A stretch of 64,000 nt of DNA from Stereocaulon alpinum (GCA_018257865.1 JAEUBA010000003.1:62001-126000), one strand, 5' to 3'; counted from the first letter of the stretch, positions 43,656-54,895 are shown. Numbers and translations: made by a program. Notes: a model not told the origin generated them from the sequence alone.

Positions 43656-45782
43656 GGGTTACACACAGTCTTTCGAGGAAAAGGCGTTCTGCGTGAATGG
43701 GGTTGCTGGTAATCAAGAGTCGCATTCTGTTTCTCGATACCCTGTGCGGAAAATTGAAAGGCTACAGGAGCTTAGGGGTACGAGGCCTTCCTCATCATAT
43801 CGTTCTTGTATACGGCAAAGTCTGTCCATAATACCATCCTACTGCCATTCCTCCAACATCGCGCCGAGCCTTTATTCGACTTTTGCAAGTACTTCAAACG
43901 CCATATGTCATTAGCGCAAGCAAGGAGAACAAGTTCCGCACAACACCATGCGCGACAGGGAATGGGTCGGATACGATCACATGGGTATGGGGATGGAAGA
44001 TGGCTGTTGATGTTGTTCTTGTTAATACGGATGTGATCGGGATGGATCATATATTTCGCAAGTTGGGGACGTATGCGGGCATGGTATGCTGGGTTGAAGT
44101 GGATGGATCATAGGGAGTACGTGATCGTGAGAGGAACGAAGACTATTTGTATGGTGTCTCAGGACCATCCAGACTCTAAACTATCATTTGAAACCTGACT
44201 TCAAAGTTCCAGCACTTAGACCAAGTCACGCATTATACCCCCCATCCTCACTCTCCACGCATTCCCCCTCTCCCCTCTCTCCTATTTCTCCTCCCCTCTC
44301 CACTACCCCCATCTCCCCACCTCCCCCCAAGACCTATATACCCCCCCTTCCTTCTTCGCCAGCTCAAACGAATCCGATACCCCAACCATTCCGCCAGCTC
44401 CTAAACCCTCCCTCGACCCTAAACCTAACCTTCCTTTCTCGATCGACTCTTCGCCCTTCGCCCTTCGCGGTATGTGGAGGTTAGGGTTGTTAGGCTGTTG
44501 CGGGAGGAGCAGGGTGTGCTGTAGATGCTGGCTAGGGGAGGGATAGGGTAAGGTTGAGGAGGCGCGGGAGAGGGGAATTTTTTGGTTGTTGAGGGCGTGG
44601 GGGCTGGGATTTTGGTGTGGGTTGTGAGGATGGTGGAGGAGGGGAGGAGGACGAGGAGGAGGAGGATAGGAAGTGGGAGAGGAGGGGGAGAGGGGTGGTG
44701 GTGGGCGGGACGTTTATTTTCGTCATGGTGGTGTGGTGGGGGGTTGGGGGTGGTGTGGGTGGTGCGGTTAGGGAGGCGGGTGGCGTGGTAAGGGTGGTGA
44801 GGGTGGTGAGGCTTGGTGACGGTCGTGAGGGTGGTTTTGGTGGTCCTGGCGGTCTCGGTGCAGGGCTGTATATGAAGATAGAGAGAACAGTGGAGGAGAG
44901 GCGTTAGATGCCTGAGGAAAATAAGCCAAGCCTGAAATCCATCCTGGAAGAGATCTTGCGGCCGTTTGAGCGGGTTTCGTGCTATGGTGTACGAGAATGT
45001 GCATATGAGACTTCGTACCTCACGCAGTCCTCGTCCATCTCTTCTTCCTGCTGGCTCTTCAATACTTGCACTCCCAGTGTTCTCACTTCGTCTTATGTGT
45101 GCAAATTTGCTCCTTTTCTCTTGTTCAGATCACTGTGGAGGATACCATGTGCTGGCCACGGTATATGTATCCCAGCCGTAGTGTCCTACCAGCCGATGAT
45201 TCTTTGACCTGTGATTAATTCCAAAGTGGTGTGGTGGTTGAAAAGGTACATGTCATGGGGATGGTAGCTGCGATTGCGAGGGGGATGAAGCGTGTTTATG
45301 GGACGTGGGAAAGGGTTTGTTGCGAGGACGGTGGATTAAGGGAAGGCATTTCTTGAGATGGTGAGGGTTGTTGCAGGCAGGAGCATTGGGGACGGTGGAG
45401 CTTTTCCGTTCGGACGTGGAGTAGAGAGGTGGAGGGTGCATCATCGGAATTCGGCAATGTCTGGGGCATGTTCCCCTTGAGAAGGTGTTCTGTGTGCTTT
45501 GAGTAAGTTGCGTGGACATCATGAACGGAGTGAATCGCGTTCCGGGAAACCCGATTAAGAAGACAGTGAAAGCTTCGAGTCGTTCGCTCTACTTAGAATG
45601 TAGAAGCTTTCTTTCTGCTGCAATCAACACAAAAACATCAATTTGAACACGGTAGAAGATGCGTAATTTTGTTCTCTAGCCCGCTCAGAAAGCCACCCAT
45701 CCATAAATGACATCCAAGAACGAATACGGCCGTAGCAACTGACATCCTCAAAATAGACGAATGACAGCAGTCTCATCTATAT
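43656..45782. other. 2.1 kb intergenic region containing a strand-asymmetric low-complexity block
   Basis: No gene seen between the Mug190-like gene and the SnoaL-like gene. 44215-44420 is C/T-rich on the + strand, and 44490-44890 is strongly G-rich on the + strand. The many open frames here (for example 44582-44791 and 44617-44907, Gly/Arg/Val runs) are by-products of that composition. The block carries two telomere-like words near 44417 and 44479. Confidence 0.55.
44215..44890. repeat. Low-complexity C-rich then G-rich block
   Basis: Runs of CCCC/CTCC (44240-44340) switch near 44470 to GGGAGG/GGTGG runs up to about 44880. Included are a GTGGTG series, a (TTCGCCC) triplet near 44450, and the words CCCTAAACCTAACC (44417-44430) and GGTTAGGGTTGTTAGG (44479-44494). 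Non-coding; suited to form G-quadruplex or R-loop structures, as inference. Confidence 0.6.
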
Positions 45783-46313
45783 TCAAAGCTGCTTAACCGC
45801 CTCAGCCTTTCTATTGGCCTGCCCAGCTTGCTGCTTGTCCATGGCAGCCTGCAGCTTCGGGAAGAAATCACGTGCCATGATCTATCCAACGATTAGTCCT
45901 CTGCCAACTAGAAAGTTCCTTTCGAAGACGAGACAAACCGTATCGGAGAACTCTTTCGACCGCCTGATTTTCGTGCCTGATTCATTGAAGTCTAAAAGCC
46001 ACATGTACTCATTGACATACTCTCCGGCCGCAGTGTCCGCTCTGGCACTTAACCATAAGCTGATTCGGCGAGCATTTGTGTCCTCAACCAAGTCATTAAC
46101 AGTCAAGTGGAAGTTGTGAAAGATAGCTCGAAGTTTGATGAGGGAATTGCGATATACGGCGTTGTTTTGATCCTTGAAACCCATTGACAGCGGTAGGAAT
46201 TGGCGAACACAGTCAGGGCTTCGGTATGAGATGATAGCTTCGACATCCATTCTGTTGAACGCGGCAACAACCGCTTCAGCGGTTTTCCTTTGTGGAGAGA
46301 TGGACATGGTCAT
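45783..46313 (-). CDS. SnoaL-like / NTF2-fold protein of unknown role
   Basis: Small protein with the NTF2-like (SnoaL) fold; members act as polyketide cyclases, isomerases or simple binding proteins, so a reaction cannot be named. Reading from the minus strand, exons are 46313-45939 and 45881-45783, 157 residues. The conserved start KTAEAVVAAFNRMDVEAIISYRSPDC and the strand NEYMWLLDFNESGTKIRRSKEFSD are typical. The intron 45938-45882 begins GTTTGT; after splicing the sequence continues MARDFFPKLQAAM to a clean stop, whereas the unspliced frame ends in a short unrelated tail. A second in-frame ATG at 46307 is possible. Neighbours are not a recognisable biosynthetic cluster. Confidence 0.7.
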
Positions 46314-47217
46314 TGTGGTCCTTCGTTCGAGGTGCTTGTACGACGTAAGCAGCGAGTCCAGCACCCCGCTTTTAAGGGCAAGTACAAGTGCTTACGGGGA
46401 TTCGACAGTAAGATATGTGATAGTAAGGGTAAGGCAGTACCAGTCACTTGTTTGTCGTCTTTCTGGTAGCGATATCCGTTCGGGCATTCGACTGACGTAA
46501 AGCTTGGTTCTTTCCATTCCTTCTTCTATAAAATAGCTTATCGCGTATGCGAAGCTTCCTTTCAAATCGTGCATCCATATCTTTCAGACCACTGACGTCC
46601 ACAGAGGTCCAGACGGTAGCTTATGCCTAACTTCTTGAGGAAGGATATGCGACGGGCTGGTACCGGCTGACCTGTTAGTGTCTTAGTGGGAACTGAAGGC
46701 GTGGCCCTCCGCCAAGAGTGGTTAGAAGCTGGGCGCATGGGGATCAACCTTTACCCATTTAGGGAAGTCCCTCCAAACGATGTGCGCCCCGCCATTCCCC
46801 ATTCGTTCCTTCGCCTTCCTTTCTCTTTCCGAACTCGGCCGGATCGGCATTCTCTGCAGACTTAGCATTCCTGTTCTGTTCTTTCTGGGAAACCACCTGC
46901 GCAGATCATCCATGTGCTGTCAGACGAAGCCTTCAGCCGATAATATGTCTAACATCCACATCCACCACATCCACATCCATAATGCTAACGACATGCACAT
47001 GCCGTTGGCAAACAAGTCGCCCATGTGCGTACAGCTGTTATGTCAGTGGTCTGCAGCTTCCACACACACCGTTGCTTTATCTGGAAGACATTGCCCGTCT
47101 AGCTGCTCATGCATCAAGGTTCTAGAGGACGAATAATAAGAGCTGTGGATCAACGCTAATAACCTCTAGCTAACAAGGAGCTCTTATTCGATCAAAAGAC
47201 TCGCTAATGCAAGACCG
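46314..47217. other. Intergenic, between two minus-strand genes
   Basis: No credible gene; the open frames 46392-46574, 46722-46913 (-) and 46780-47136 (+) have no domain. A short CCACAT-type repeat lies near 46950-46980. Confidence 0.5.
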
Positions 47218-47892
47218 TCACGTAATCGATGTAGCCCCCAAACCGGAATTCAGCTCCATGAAAATTTTGAACGTTCCTTCAGAAGCTTCGTGTGAATAAT
47301 TAGTGCCCACGCCAAAGTCAAACGTCACTTCCTTTCCACCCCAGGTCAGCACCAAGACCATGTATTGCGCCAGTGCCATCACCACAGTCAATACACTCGG
47401 CGTGGTTTTGTGGCAATCTAGCTTCAAGTTTATGACTCCAAATCCAGATAAACGACTATGGTCCCGGCATGGATCGTACCATGCCGAGGTGACCCATACC
47501 TGCATTTGTTCGAAAAGAACTAGACTGAGTGTTAGGGTCTCTTGGTCGTTGAAGTCGCGTCCTGCGGCTGTAAAATTGAGCCATTCGGGGTACTTCGCAG
47601 TGTCCATGATACTTGGCAGCAGGAAGGGCATTGATGGCCAGGAGCCATTGGTGCTGATGGACGTGCTGCGTCAGTTTTCGTTGGACAATCATCTATGCTG
47701 ACGAGCGAGTGCTTACGTTCTTGAGATTGCACTCGTGTTTAATTGATTGACTATCGCCAACAGCTGCGGCAAACTAGAGCCCCCAGGAACCACTTCTGAG
47801 ATGTTCAGTGGTGGCGCCTGAGCATTCACGAGGTAAGTGGTGCCCCATAAGAAAAGTGACGCAAACGAGAGAGCTGTTGTTGAAAGCTTCAT
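47218..47892 (-). CDS. Secreted protein of unknown function
   Basis: 203 residues, not recognised. Reading from the minus strand, exons are 47892-47717 and 47653-47218, joined over an intron with donor GTAAGC and acceptor ATCAG. The ATG is followed by a clear signal peptide (about 24 residues, LSFASLFLWGTTYLVNA then Gln-Ala). The mature protein has at least five N-glycosylation sequons (NIS, NTS, NGS, NFT, NYS) and only two cysteines (CRD, DCHK). It has several aromatic/beta-type stretches such as MALAQYMVLVLTWGG and TFDFGVGTNY. No membrane anchor is visible after the signal. A non-enzymatic secreted or cell-surface protein is one possibility; an effector cannot be claimed. Confidence 0.65.
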
Positions 47893-48922
47893 GATTACGG
47901 TGTAATTTGCAAGACGTCTATCAAGAGAACACGGAAGATTGGGCGTGCACGACTCTTAAGGGCCATGCAGTTAGCCTAAACGGGAGGCTATGATGGCGGC
48001 AATACACGTTTGAAGATTTCTATTTATTCAATTATACGTACATGCGAAATCCGCACCGCCGTTTCGTCCATCCTACTCGCACACATAAGTTCATCAAGCG
48101 CTCTACCTCCACCCGCCTCACTTGCGCGGAGGCCTGGGCGGTGCTCTCCTTCTGCTAAGTGGAGTAAATCATGGAAGGCCATGGGCTGGTGTTCGATCGC
48201 ATATACATTCATCTGAATCAACGGTCAGCCTAGTGTTGTACATATCGTCGATGGCTCTGTCTCGGAACATTGAAGACCGGGGTTTCACCACGTTCAAGTT
48301 CTTTAATGGAACCGACGGCTTGATTCGACTTGTGAATGGTTTTTGCCAATCTCGATGTTCAGGAATGTGATACTGCAAGCGCCATCAACGAACACAAACC
48401 CCAGGTTTATTCATCTTTCGCAAAGTGGTGTTCTCATGTTTGTCATTTACAGTGGTCATGATAATTATCAAGGGCGGCGACCCAGAGCTGTGGAGGCAGA
48501 CACCAAATTTTGATAACCTACCGTTCCTCTTTGCCGGAAATGCCCCAGGAACAAGTTCCACGTTAAGAACAGGAAAAGAAGCTCAGTGATTGGGGATTTC
48601 GCTCCGAATTACCTTCGGTCTAGTCCTCGGCCATGCTACCCATCACGCAGACAAGATCTTCACTACCTATCTTCCTTACTGGCAATGTTCACAACTCCCT
48701 AAACGGGAACCACGCTATTGATTGGAACCCCCAACCCCACGCCAATGCAACAAGAAGCATCAGAAGCCAGCGACGAAGCTCCTACTCCATGCTCTGCCGA
48801 AAGCGAACCATCCCGCTTAGTCATACCTACAGCCCCACTAGCGTTTCGCTGACGTAGGTCAATACTATCCAACACTAGCGCAATCTCGTCTCAGAAACAT
48901 TGATTATATAGAGAACCCAATC
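47893..48922. other. Intergenic between secreted protein gene and small fungal protein gene
   Basis: About 1 kb divergent region. Short open frames (48010-48216, 48122-48370, 48633-48857) lack recognisable similarity. Holds promoters of both flanking genes. Confidence 0.5.
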
Positions 48923-49757
48923 ATGAACACAACACCAGCTGAGTATACGGTAAATGTTCAAAACCATTCCGGCCAAGCCCGAACCTACTTTCTCTACCCT
49001 GCCGCTCCCCTTATAAACCCACAGCCATCAAATGGCATTCATCGCTGTGTTCAAATCGCAGCACCAAAAGTGCCTTCGCCAAAAGGCTCAGTCATGTTCT
49101 CATTGAACATGAGACCTTATGCTATTACTGGTACGGCTTCCAAGTCTCTAGGCCCTGGGGTGAAAGTCGATGTCAAGGATTCGAAACGGGTGAGGATTGC
49201 CACTATGAGTGCGATGGGTGACGTGTTGGAGACGAGTAGGGAGGCAAATGTATGGAAAGCTGGGTTTGGGAAGGTGGAAAGCAAGTGCGAGACATTAGGA
49301 AGTTTCTCGATAGATGCTGAGCAGGCAGAATCTGATTCTTCGGAGGGTGAGTTATTTTAATTCATAATTGTATATCTACTATCAATGATCAACAAGCATT
49401 CCTACTTTTCAACATGCCTTCCCCTTGTCTCTACTCGGGCCCCCTTTTTCTGCCCCACCTAAACTAGCTAAAAAGCATCCCCACCTAGAAACCACATTCA
49501 TAGGTCTCGGTGCTCCACATCCAGACTATCGCAACGAGGTCGTACCACTAGCATGCTTTTCACCACAACCTGGTACCAACACCGTCATCACTCCGCTCGC
49601 TAAATACTATATCGGCTTCGGGGAGCAAAAAACAGGCCAGATTTTCGATCCGTCTACCGTTGAGAATCCGTTGGAGGTGGATTTTATGAGTCGCGCTAGC
49701 ACGAGGGCGTGGGTTGTGCATAATGAAGACGGCGAGTGGGAAGTGCATTATTCATAG
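48923..49757 (+). CDS. Small fungal protein of an unnamed family
   Basis: 237 residues in two exons (48923-49346 and 49468-49757). The intron has donor GTGAGT and acceptor ACTAG; the joined frame runs SSEAKKHPHLETTF. The layout matches a group of small fungal proteins I know only as uncharacterised: an N-terminal beta sheet start YTVNVQNHSGQARTYFLYP, then a central MRPYAITGTASKSLGPGVKVDV strand pair. The C-terminal half reads FIGLGAPHPDYRN...FSPQPGTNTVITPLAKYYIGFG. No signal peptide, membrane helix or catalytic motif. Without splicing the two halves would appear as separate fragments. Acceptor choice is my inference; other in-frame acceptors were tested and fail the reading frame. Confidence 0.6.
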
Positions 49758-51411
49758 GTGATGGTGATGGTGTTAGTTTAGCTGGTGAATGTATACATGT
49801 ATGGTTCACAGCAAAGACTTCATGATTGATCTTTGCGGGTAATGGTATATAACTACAACCCCGATCTCTTGAAACCTGAAAGACATAAATCACGGCCTCA
49901 TTAACCCTTCAACTTAGGTTCATCCAATGAGCCCCCAAGGCAAGTTCCCAGCGTTCTTGACAAGTACCTGCACTGCAACGAATGTCCACAGCGATCTGGC
50001 CATCAGGTACCACTCCGCAGAATATCTGGCCTCCATTGGCGTGCCATCGTATACCACTCTTCTCGCCGTACTCCATCAACATACACCCAAATCCACCCCG
50101 TCGGGGCTGGGTAGTCATCTATTACCCAGACTAAGAAGTCGGGCGTAGGGACTACTATCCTTACGCAACATCGGCGGAGTAAGGCTACGGTTGCTAACAA
50201 TCCGTGCAGAATCTCCGAGAAAACAAAACATCCCAAATAGCATCACAACCCCCTCCCAAGGAAACTGACACCAACAACGCAAACTTGACGGCATACCCAC
50301 AAGAACTAAATCCCATCGGAAATCAGATAAGAGGGTACCTCAGCCACAACCTCAATGAATCTTCCCACACTACACACATGCCCTACAACATCCCTTAAAA
50401 CTCCCCAAGACAAGGAAAGAAAACCTGAGCTCACAAAACTGCGATAAAATACTAGGAAATCCCCACCACACCCACATGATATTCCTTCCACACCAACTCC
50501 CCTCCCCCTCCCTCTTCCCCACCACACCACCACATCCTCAGCCCCAGCCTCAAGCCCGCCATCAATATCCCTCCACCACCAACATCCCTCTTCAATCCAC
50601 AAACACGACCACCACAAGCCCATGGCACGAACCGTCCTCCGGCAAATATGAAACATAGGCAGGAGCGTTATTAGCAAATTCATCCTCCCCCCCAATAGTT
50701 CGCAACCCACCAAGACGACTAGATTGCACATGTCATTTACGTCTGCAGATATGGGCATAAGCCTTTGTCTGGGTTTATATAGGTTGGGACGGATCTTTCG
50801 ATATAATCGAAAGGCACGGCATTCTTCAGGCGGTAAAGGCAGAACCTAAGATCTCCTGTTCCGTATTGGTCCACATAATATTCGTGTATTCAGAGAGAGG
50901 GAGCTTAAAAGCCACAAAAGGGAGCCAGCCAATGATCCATCACGCCATTGCACGTTTCGCAATGTCTCGATATACAAACAGTGACCGTGAAAAGGTGCTA
51001 GGTCCCGAAGTAACGATCTGAGTATTTCAGCCTTACCTTCGTAGTATACAGCCTCGAGAATAAACACAAGGCTTCCAGAAACCTGAGGCTTGGTCAAATC
51101 AACGTTTGGGGGCGCGGAAATAGCAAGTTTGTTGATTGTCGGGTCCTGATTCCGAAAGTGGGTTAAGCAGCGCTGACCTGTAATACGTACAGATCAGCCT
51201 CGATAATGGCACGCTTAATGTTTCGATTCTCTCATTACGATCCCTCATACACTGCCCTAAGGCAAGGTAATTTACGAAATGCTGGATGCGACTAGGTCTG
51301 GCTGTTCGCGAGAGTCTGGATAGGTATGTATACAAGGGTAGTAGTACACCACACTTACGAGGCCAACGTGGTCTTGACTATCTTCGAATTTCATCGCTAG
51401 ATTTAGCAGTC
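49758..51411. other. Intergenic, between the small fungal gene and the receptor remnant
   Basis: 1.65 kb. Open frames on the minus strand (50306-50758 and 50846-51097) and the + strand (49927-50148) have no recognisable domain. A CCA/CCT-rich stretch at 50460-50640 has simple composition. Nothing else seen. Confidence 0.5.
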
Positions 51412-51752
51412 ATGGCGGAGTCTCCAGAGAAGATGTACGTGCTGGTCGCGATATTGATGTTGTTGGGGATCATGGCGGTCGTTCTGCGTTTCTTTGTTAT
51501 GCACATGCAAGTTGGGACGGATACATGATTCTGCCCGCGTTTGTAAGATGTCGTCGGAGACTCCACGGATCTGACCTGTACGTAAACCTCCAACGCCGAT
51601 TAGGCTTGACTTTTCACCCACGACTGGAAACAGATATATTGATGCCGATGCTATACTGGCCTATGGTAGAGTCATCGTTAGGTATACTAGGCACCTGTCT
51701 CCCATTGATGGGTCCAGTCTTCACCCGCTTCTCCATGGGGAGCGTCCTTTAA
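51412..51752 (+). pseudogene. Remnant of a PTH11/rhodopsin-like fungal membrane receptor gene
   Basis: A translated segment starting MAESPEKMYVLVAILMLLGIM...LRFF has the first-helix pattern of the fungal seven-helix rhodopsin domain of PTH11-type proteins. The next characteristic motif, WDGYMILPAF, occurs in a different frame, shifted by one base after MHMQV. A helix-seven-like end (WPMVESSLGILGTCLPLMGPVF) follows only about 60 codons later. Most of the normal middle (helices three to six) is missing, and the total is about 110 codons against about 300 or more in the family. I read it as a decayed or truncated copy, with one frameshift and one large deletion. Introns could hide part of this but not a whole receptor. 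Confidence 0.55.
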
Positions 51753-52288
51753 GGGATTCGAAGCCGTTTCTCGCTCTTGTCGACTCGTAGCAGTAGCTCC
51801 AAAAAGCAGTCAGAGTACGTCAAAGGATAGAATGGTTCTTCTGCGAACTCCTTTATTGCAATGTCTGTGAAGGACTCCGGTGGTGAGCAAGCAGAGCTTC
51901 AATTATTTCCGGATCTTTGCTAATTACAACAGTCCAAGATGTGACTATGACTTACAGCCACGGAGGAAAGACGTACCTATCGTTACTATTTAGAATGACT
52001 GTAAAGAACGCTCCACCACCGAGAAGGCAAGCCGTGGAGACAACTGGGTGTGAACACCTTCGCAACATGGTCTAAAAAATGACAACAGCCATGGCTGGTG
52101 GACAGCAGTAACGGGATCGATTATGAAATCATACTTGACAGAGGCGTAGGAAAATATATGTAGGATGTCTCTTGTATGTTACGGAAATGGTACAGATTTT
52201 TCCACAATAGCAACCAGCACCGATGCTGGCACGTCCAGTGGACACTTTGTAGCAGACCTTCAATTCTCCTGCGTTACCAATGTAGGCC
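51753..52288. other. Intergenic, receptor remnant to SHR3 3' end
   Basis: 536 bases with no gene or repeat seen. Confidence 0.5.
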
Positions 52289-53026
52289 CTAATTCTTCTT
52301 CTTGGAGGATGGAGGACTCCTATGCTTGGCAGCTTCATTCTTATTTTGCACCTTCGCGGCTTTCTCTTCCATGTATTTCTCCGTCTCCTGCCCATCTTTC
52401 CTCTCAGCATACCACTGTCCAGCTTGCAAGACCAACACTCCCATCAGCACAAGCGCAAGGATGGTGTTGCTGGCCGCCATGACTCTTAGACTATCGTCCC
52501 TCCCAAGCGGCACCTCTTCTGCCGGCAACACCCCTGTAGTACCAAGTGTCGATTCTCCTTGAACAAGCTCCACGTCATATTTACCGCTGGCAATGACTCT
52601 CATACCCTTCACAATGTTTGCTATGTATATTATGATACCGACAACGTATAGCATCAAGCTCGCGCCATCGAAGAGCTTATTGGATTCTGAGGGTCGATAA
52701 AGTTTTATGAAGAAGCCTAACAAGCCTGTCCCGATGACTGTATTGAGTATGCGTGTAATTATGAGGGGAGAATTGTGCAAGAATCGTAGGTGATTTTCAA
52801 GGTTGACAAAGGCCTCTGGAGGGCAAGGATCTGAGGTCCATAGGAGTGGGTAGTCGTGAGGGAAGAGCGAGAAAAGTATGCCGAGAAAGAAGGAAGTCGC
52901 TATGCCCGCATTAGTTATAGTACTTGTAGAGCCTACCAGAGCTCATGAAAGCCAATGACGAAGGTGCTTACGGCAGATGATCAGGAAGGTCGCGAAGGCA
53001 GAATGTCCTTGGTTTCCTAAAGCCAT
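52289..53026 (-). CDS. SHR3: ER packaging chaperone Shr3
   Basis: ER membrane protein that helps fold and load amino acid permeases into COPII vesicles. Reading from the minus strand, exons are 53026-52972 and 52899-52289, 221 residues. After MALGNQGHSAFATFLIIC the splice gives PTSFFLGILFSLFPHDYPLLW, the conserved Shr3 start. Four hydrophobic segments follow: GLLGFFIKLY, ASLMLYVVGIIIYI and SNTILALVLMGVLVLQAG are the later three. The C-terminal tail is charged (ERKDGQETEKYMEEKAAK) with a lysine-rich end, as in fungal orthologs. Intron donor GTAAGC, acceptor GCATAG. Relevance to the AVT-like gene at the left end is only thematic. Confidence 0.9.
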
Positions 53027-53965
53027 GGCTCCTGTAGAAGGTTGAGTTTCGGATCTCCTACTCGAATGAAGCAGATCAACTTTGGTAAGGTCCCAGTAAG
53101 GCTCATCCAAAGCCTGTCGTCCTGACGGAGAGGAATTGTTCCGCAATTTGCCTTGCAATTACGACCAGTAAGCACGGTTTCGCGAAGTGGGGTGAAGGCT
53201 GTCGTAGACAATGGTAATTATGGGCTGCGTGGATACTTTGAGCTCATGGAAAGAGTGTCTCGGTCTGCTTCACTCGTCCCAGCTCCACATGATTGCGACA
53301 ATATCATTTCCAATGCAAAAGCCTGGGCACATGGACAACGTTGAGGTCTTTTGGAGCTTGGCGGCTGGCGGCTCACGGCGACAAAAATATGCCCCTAGCT
53401 CGGTCGGAGCTCGGTCGCGAACTACCGCATTAGCGAGGGAGCTGGGCGAGCAAGGTGAACACGGCACCCTACCGAGCCCACTTTAGTAATACAGAGCCCT
53501 GATTGGGCAATGAAATCTTTATACTCACCCTGTTTTCCACACATGAAGATTCCTATTTGTTATTTAGCTATCTAGCATAGCACGCGTACCCCTATATGGT
53601 CTACCCTAGGAGCCTCAGAAACAGCTGCTGAAGGAGGTAATAAAAGGGAGCGGTACACCGCCTATCCTGGCTCTTTTGATCATACTTACTATCTTCCCTC
53701 CTATTGTTCTTGACTCTTCTCTCCACCTTACATATTGATAAGCCGGATGGATGTCTAGAAGCTAGGGCTAGGTTATCGTCGCGACCCCGAATATCTGTAC
53801 AGTATCCGTTAGTAACACTCCAAGTCTCCGATTCTGTTGCGCGACACAGCAGCACCGTTCGGGGTCGCTAACAGTCCTTTGAAGAGCGAATATGAGACAA
53901 TCGCGACTGATTCTGCACCTGCGAAGATTGGTCAATTCCTTTAGCCTCTTGCAAGTAATAAACAA
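53027..53965. other. SHR3 promoter and cupin-like 3' flank
   Basis: About 0.94 kb between two minus-strand genes. Short open frames (53153-53486 +, 53601-53855 -) have no recognisable similarity. Otherwise nothing seen. Confidence 0.5.
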
Positions 53966-54895
53966 TCAGTTTACCACCTTAAGAGGCACATGACATTTGC
54001 TTTCGCTTGTTAAGATGTGGTGGACGTCAGGTATCGCCACTACCGCTAAGGTGAATCGAAGCTTCCGGTACGTTTGTCGCAGCGGCCCAGTTTCAAGCCT
54101 ATGAGAATTCATGGACGAAGCCTCTGAAAGAAGAAAGCCCTGGCCGAATCGAGGATTATACTGTGAATAATCTCCCTTCATCCCAAACAGAGACCTCCCC
54201 ACCCAGTAATGAGCACCCTGCACAGCCTTGGAGAAGAAATACTGGCTTCCGAACTGCAATCGTGCAGTCCAGGTAGGATACCGTCTGCTAGCCCAGGGGT
54301 GCGTCCACTGCCACCAGCGCAGCGCATTGATGCCGCCATGGTACTCCCAATACCCGTATTTGTAGTAGGTGACCTGGAGCTGAACATAGAGCATTCATTC
54401 TACTAGCCACTTTCTCACTGTCGGAAGCATCTCCGATGCGGTGAAGACACCGCGTAGCCAGAGCGCGGTGGTTCTGAGGTAAGGGAGTTTCTCGGCGTCT
54501 AGAGTAGCACTACAAACATTTCGATAGAAACCTCCATCTTGAACAACGAAGAGGACTACAGTCTCCACTACTTTCTTTGATTTCGGCCTCGGCGACCAGT
54601 AGGTCCAGTATCCAGGCTTAAACTTGTTGAGACCGGGCCCCAGTACATCAGCGCCCATTCTAGGCCCTTTGAAATAGCCGAAGTGGAGGTTGCCCTTTTC
54701 TGTGTTGAGGAATAGGCAATTTTCCTGATCCGGGCTATGCCAGTGGGTATCTGTCTTCCAGGTACTGTTTGCAGGTATGGTGATGCGGATTTGGTTCGGT
54801 GCGATGAAGTCGAAGGTTGCTGACGCTGGGGAATGCAGCGTGAAGCGCGTGTGGGCGGTTGTGTTCGTGCGGTCCATGGTGCGATATGTATGCAT
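53966..54895 (-). CDS. Cupin-like protein of unknown function (probable 45-base intron removes a TGA)
   Basis: Not recognised beyond a cupin-like motif. The minus-strand frame is open from 54895 to 53966 except for a TGA at 54397-54395. If 54418-54374 is an intron (GTGAGA ... CTCCAG, 45 bases, in phase), a 294-residue protein results and the TGA is removed. A 39-base variant (54418-54380) also fits. The segment HWHSPDQENCLFLNTEKG fits the cupin HxH(x)4E(x)nG motif. The C-terminal part is Trp/Tyr-rich (YGYWEYHGGINALRWWQWTHPW). No signal peptide is evident. In-frame ATGs at 54895 and 54877 are possible starts. Without the intron the gene would be truncated after about 166 residues. Confidence 0.55.

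Noticed and set aside
44401..44494. True telomere or subtelomere
   Set aside because: Only two short degenerate TTAGGG-like words, flanked by ordinary genes on both sides.
44582..44907. Gly/Arg/Val-rich open frames
   Set aside because: By-products of the G-rich low-complexity block, present on several frames at once.
50306..50758. 150-codon minus-strand open frame rich in Trp and Gly
   Set aside because: It is the complement of a CCA/CCT-rich stretch; no conserved motif.
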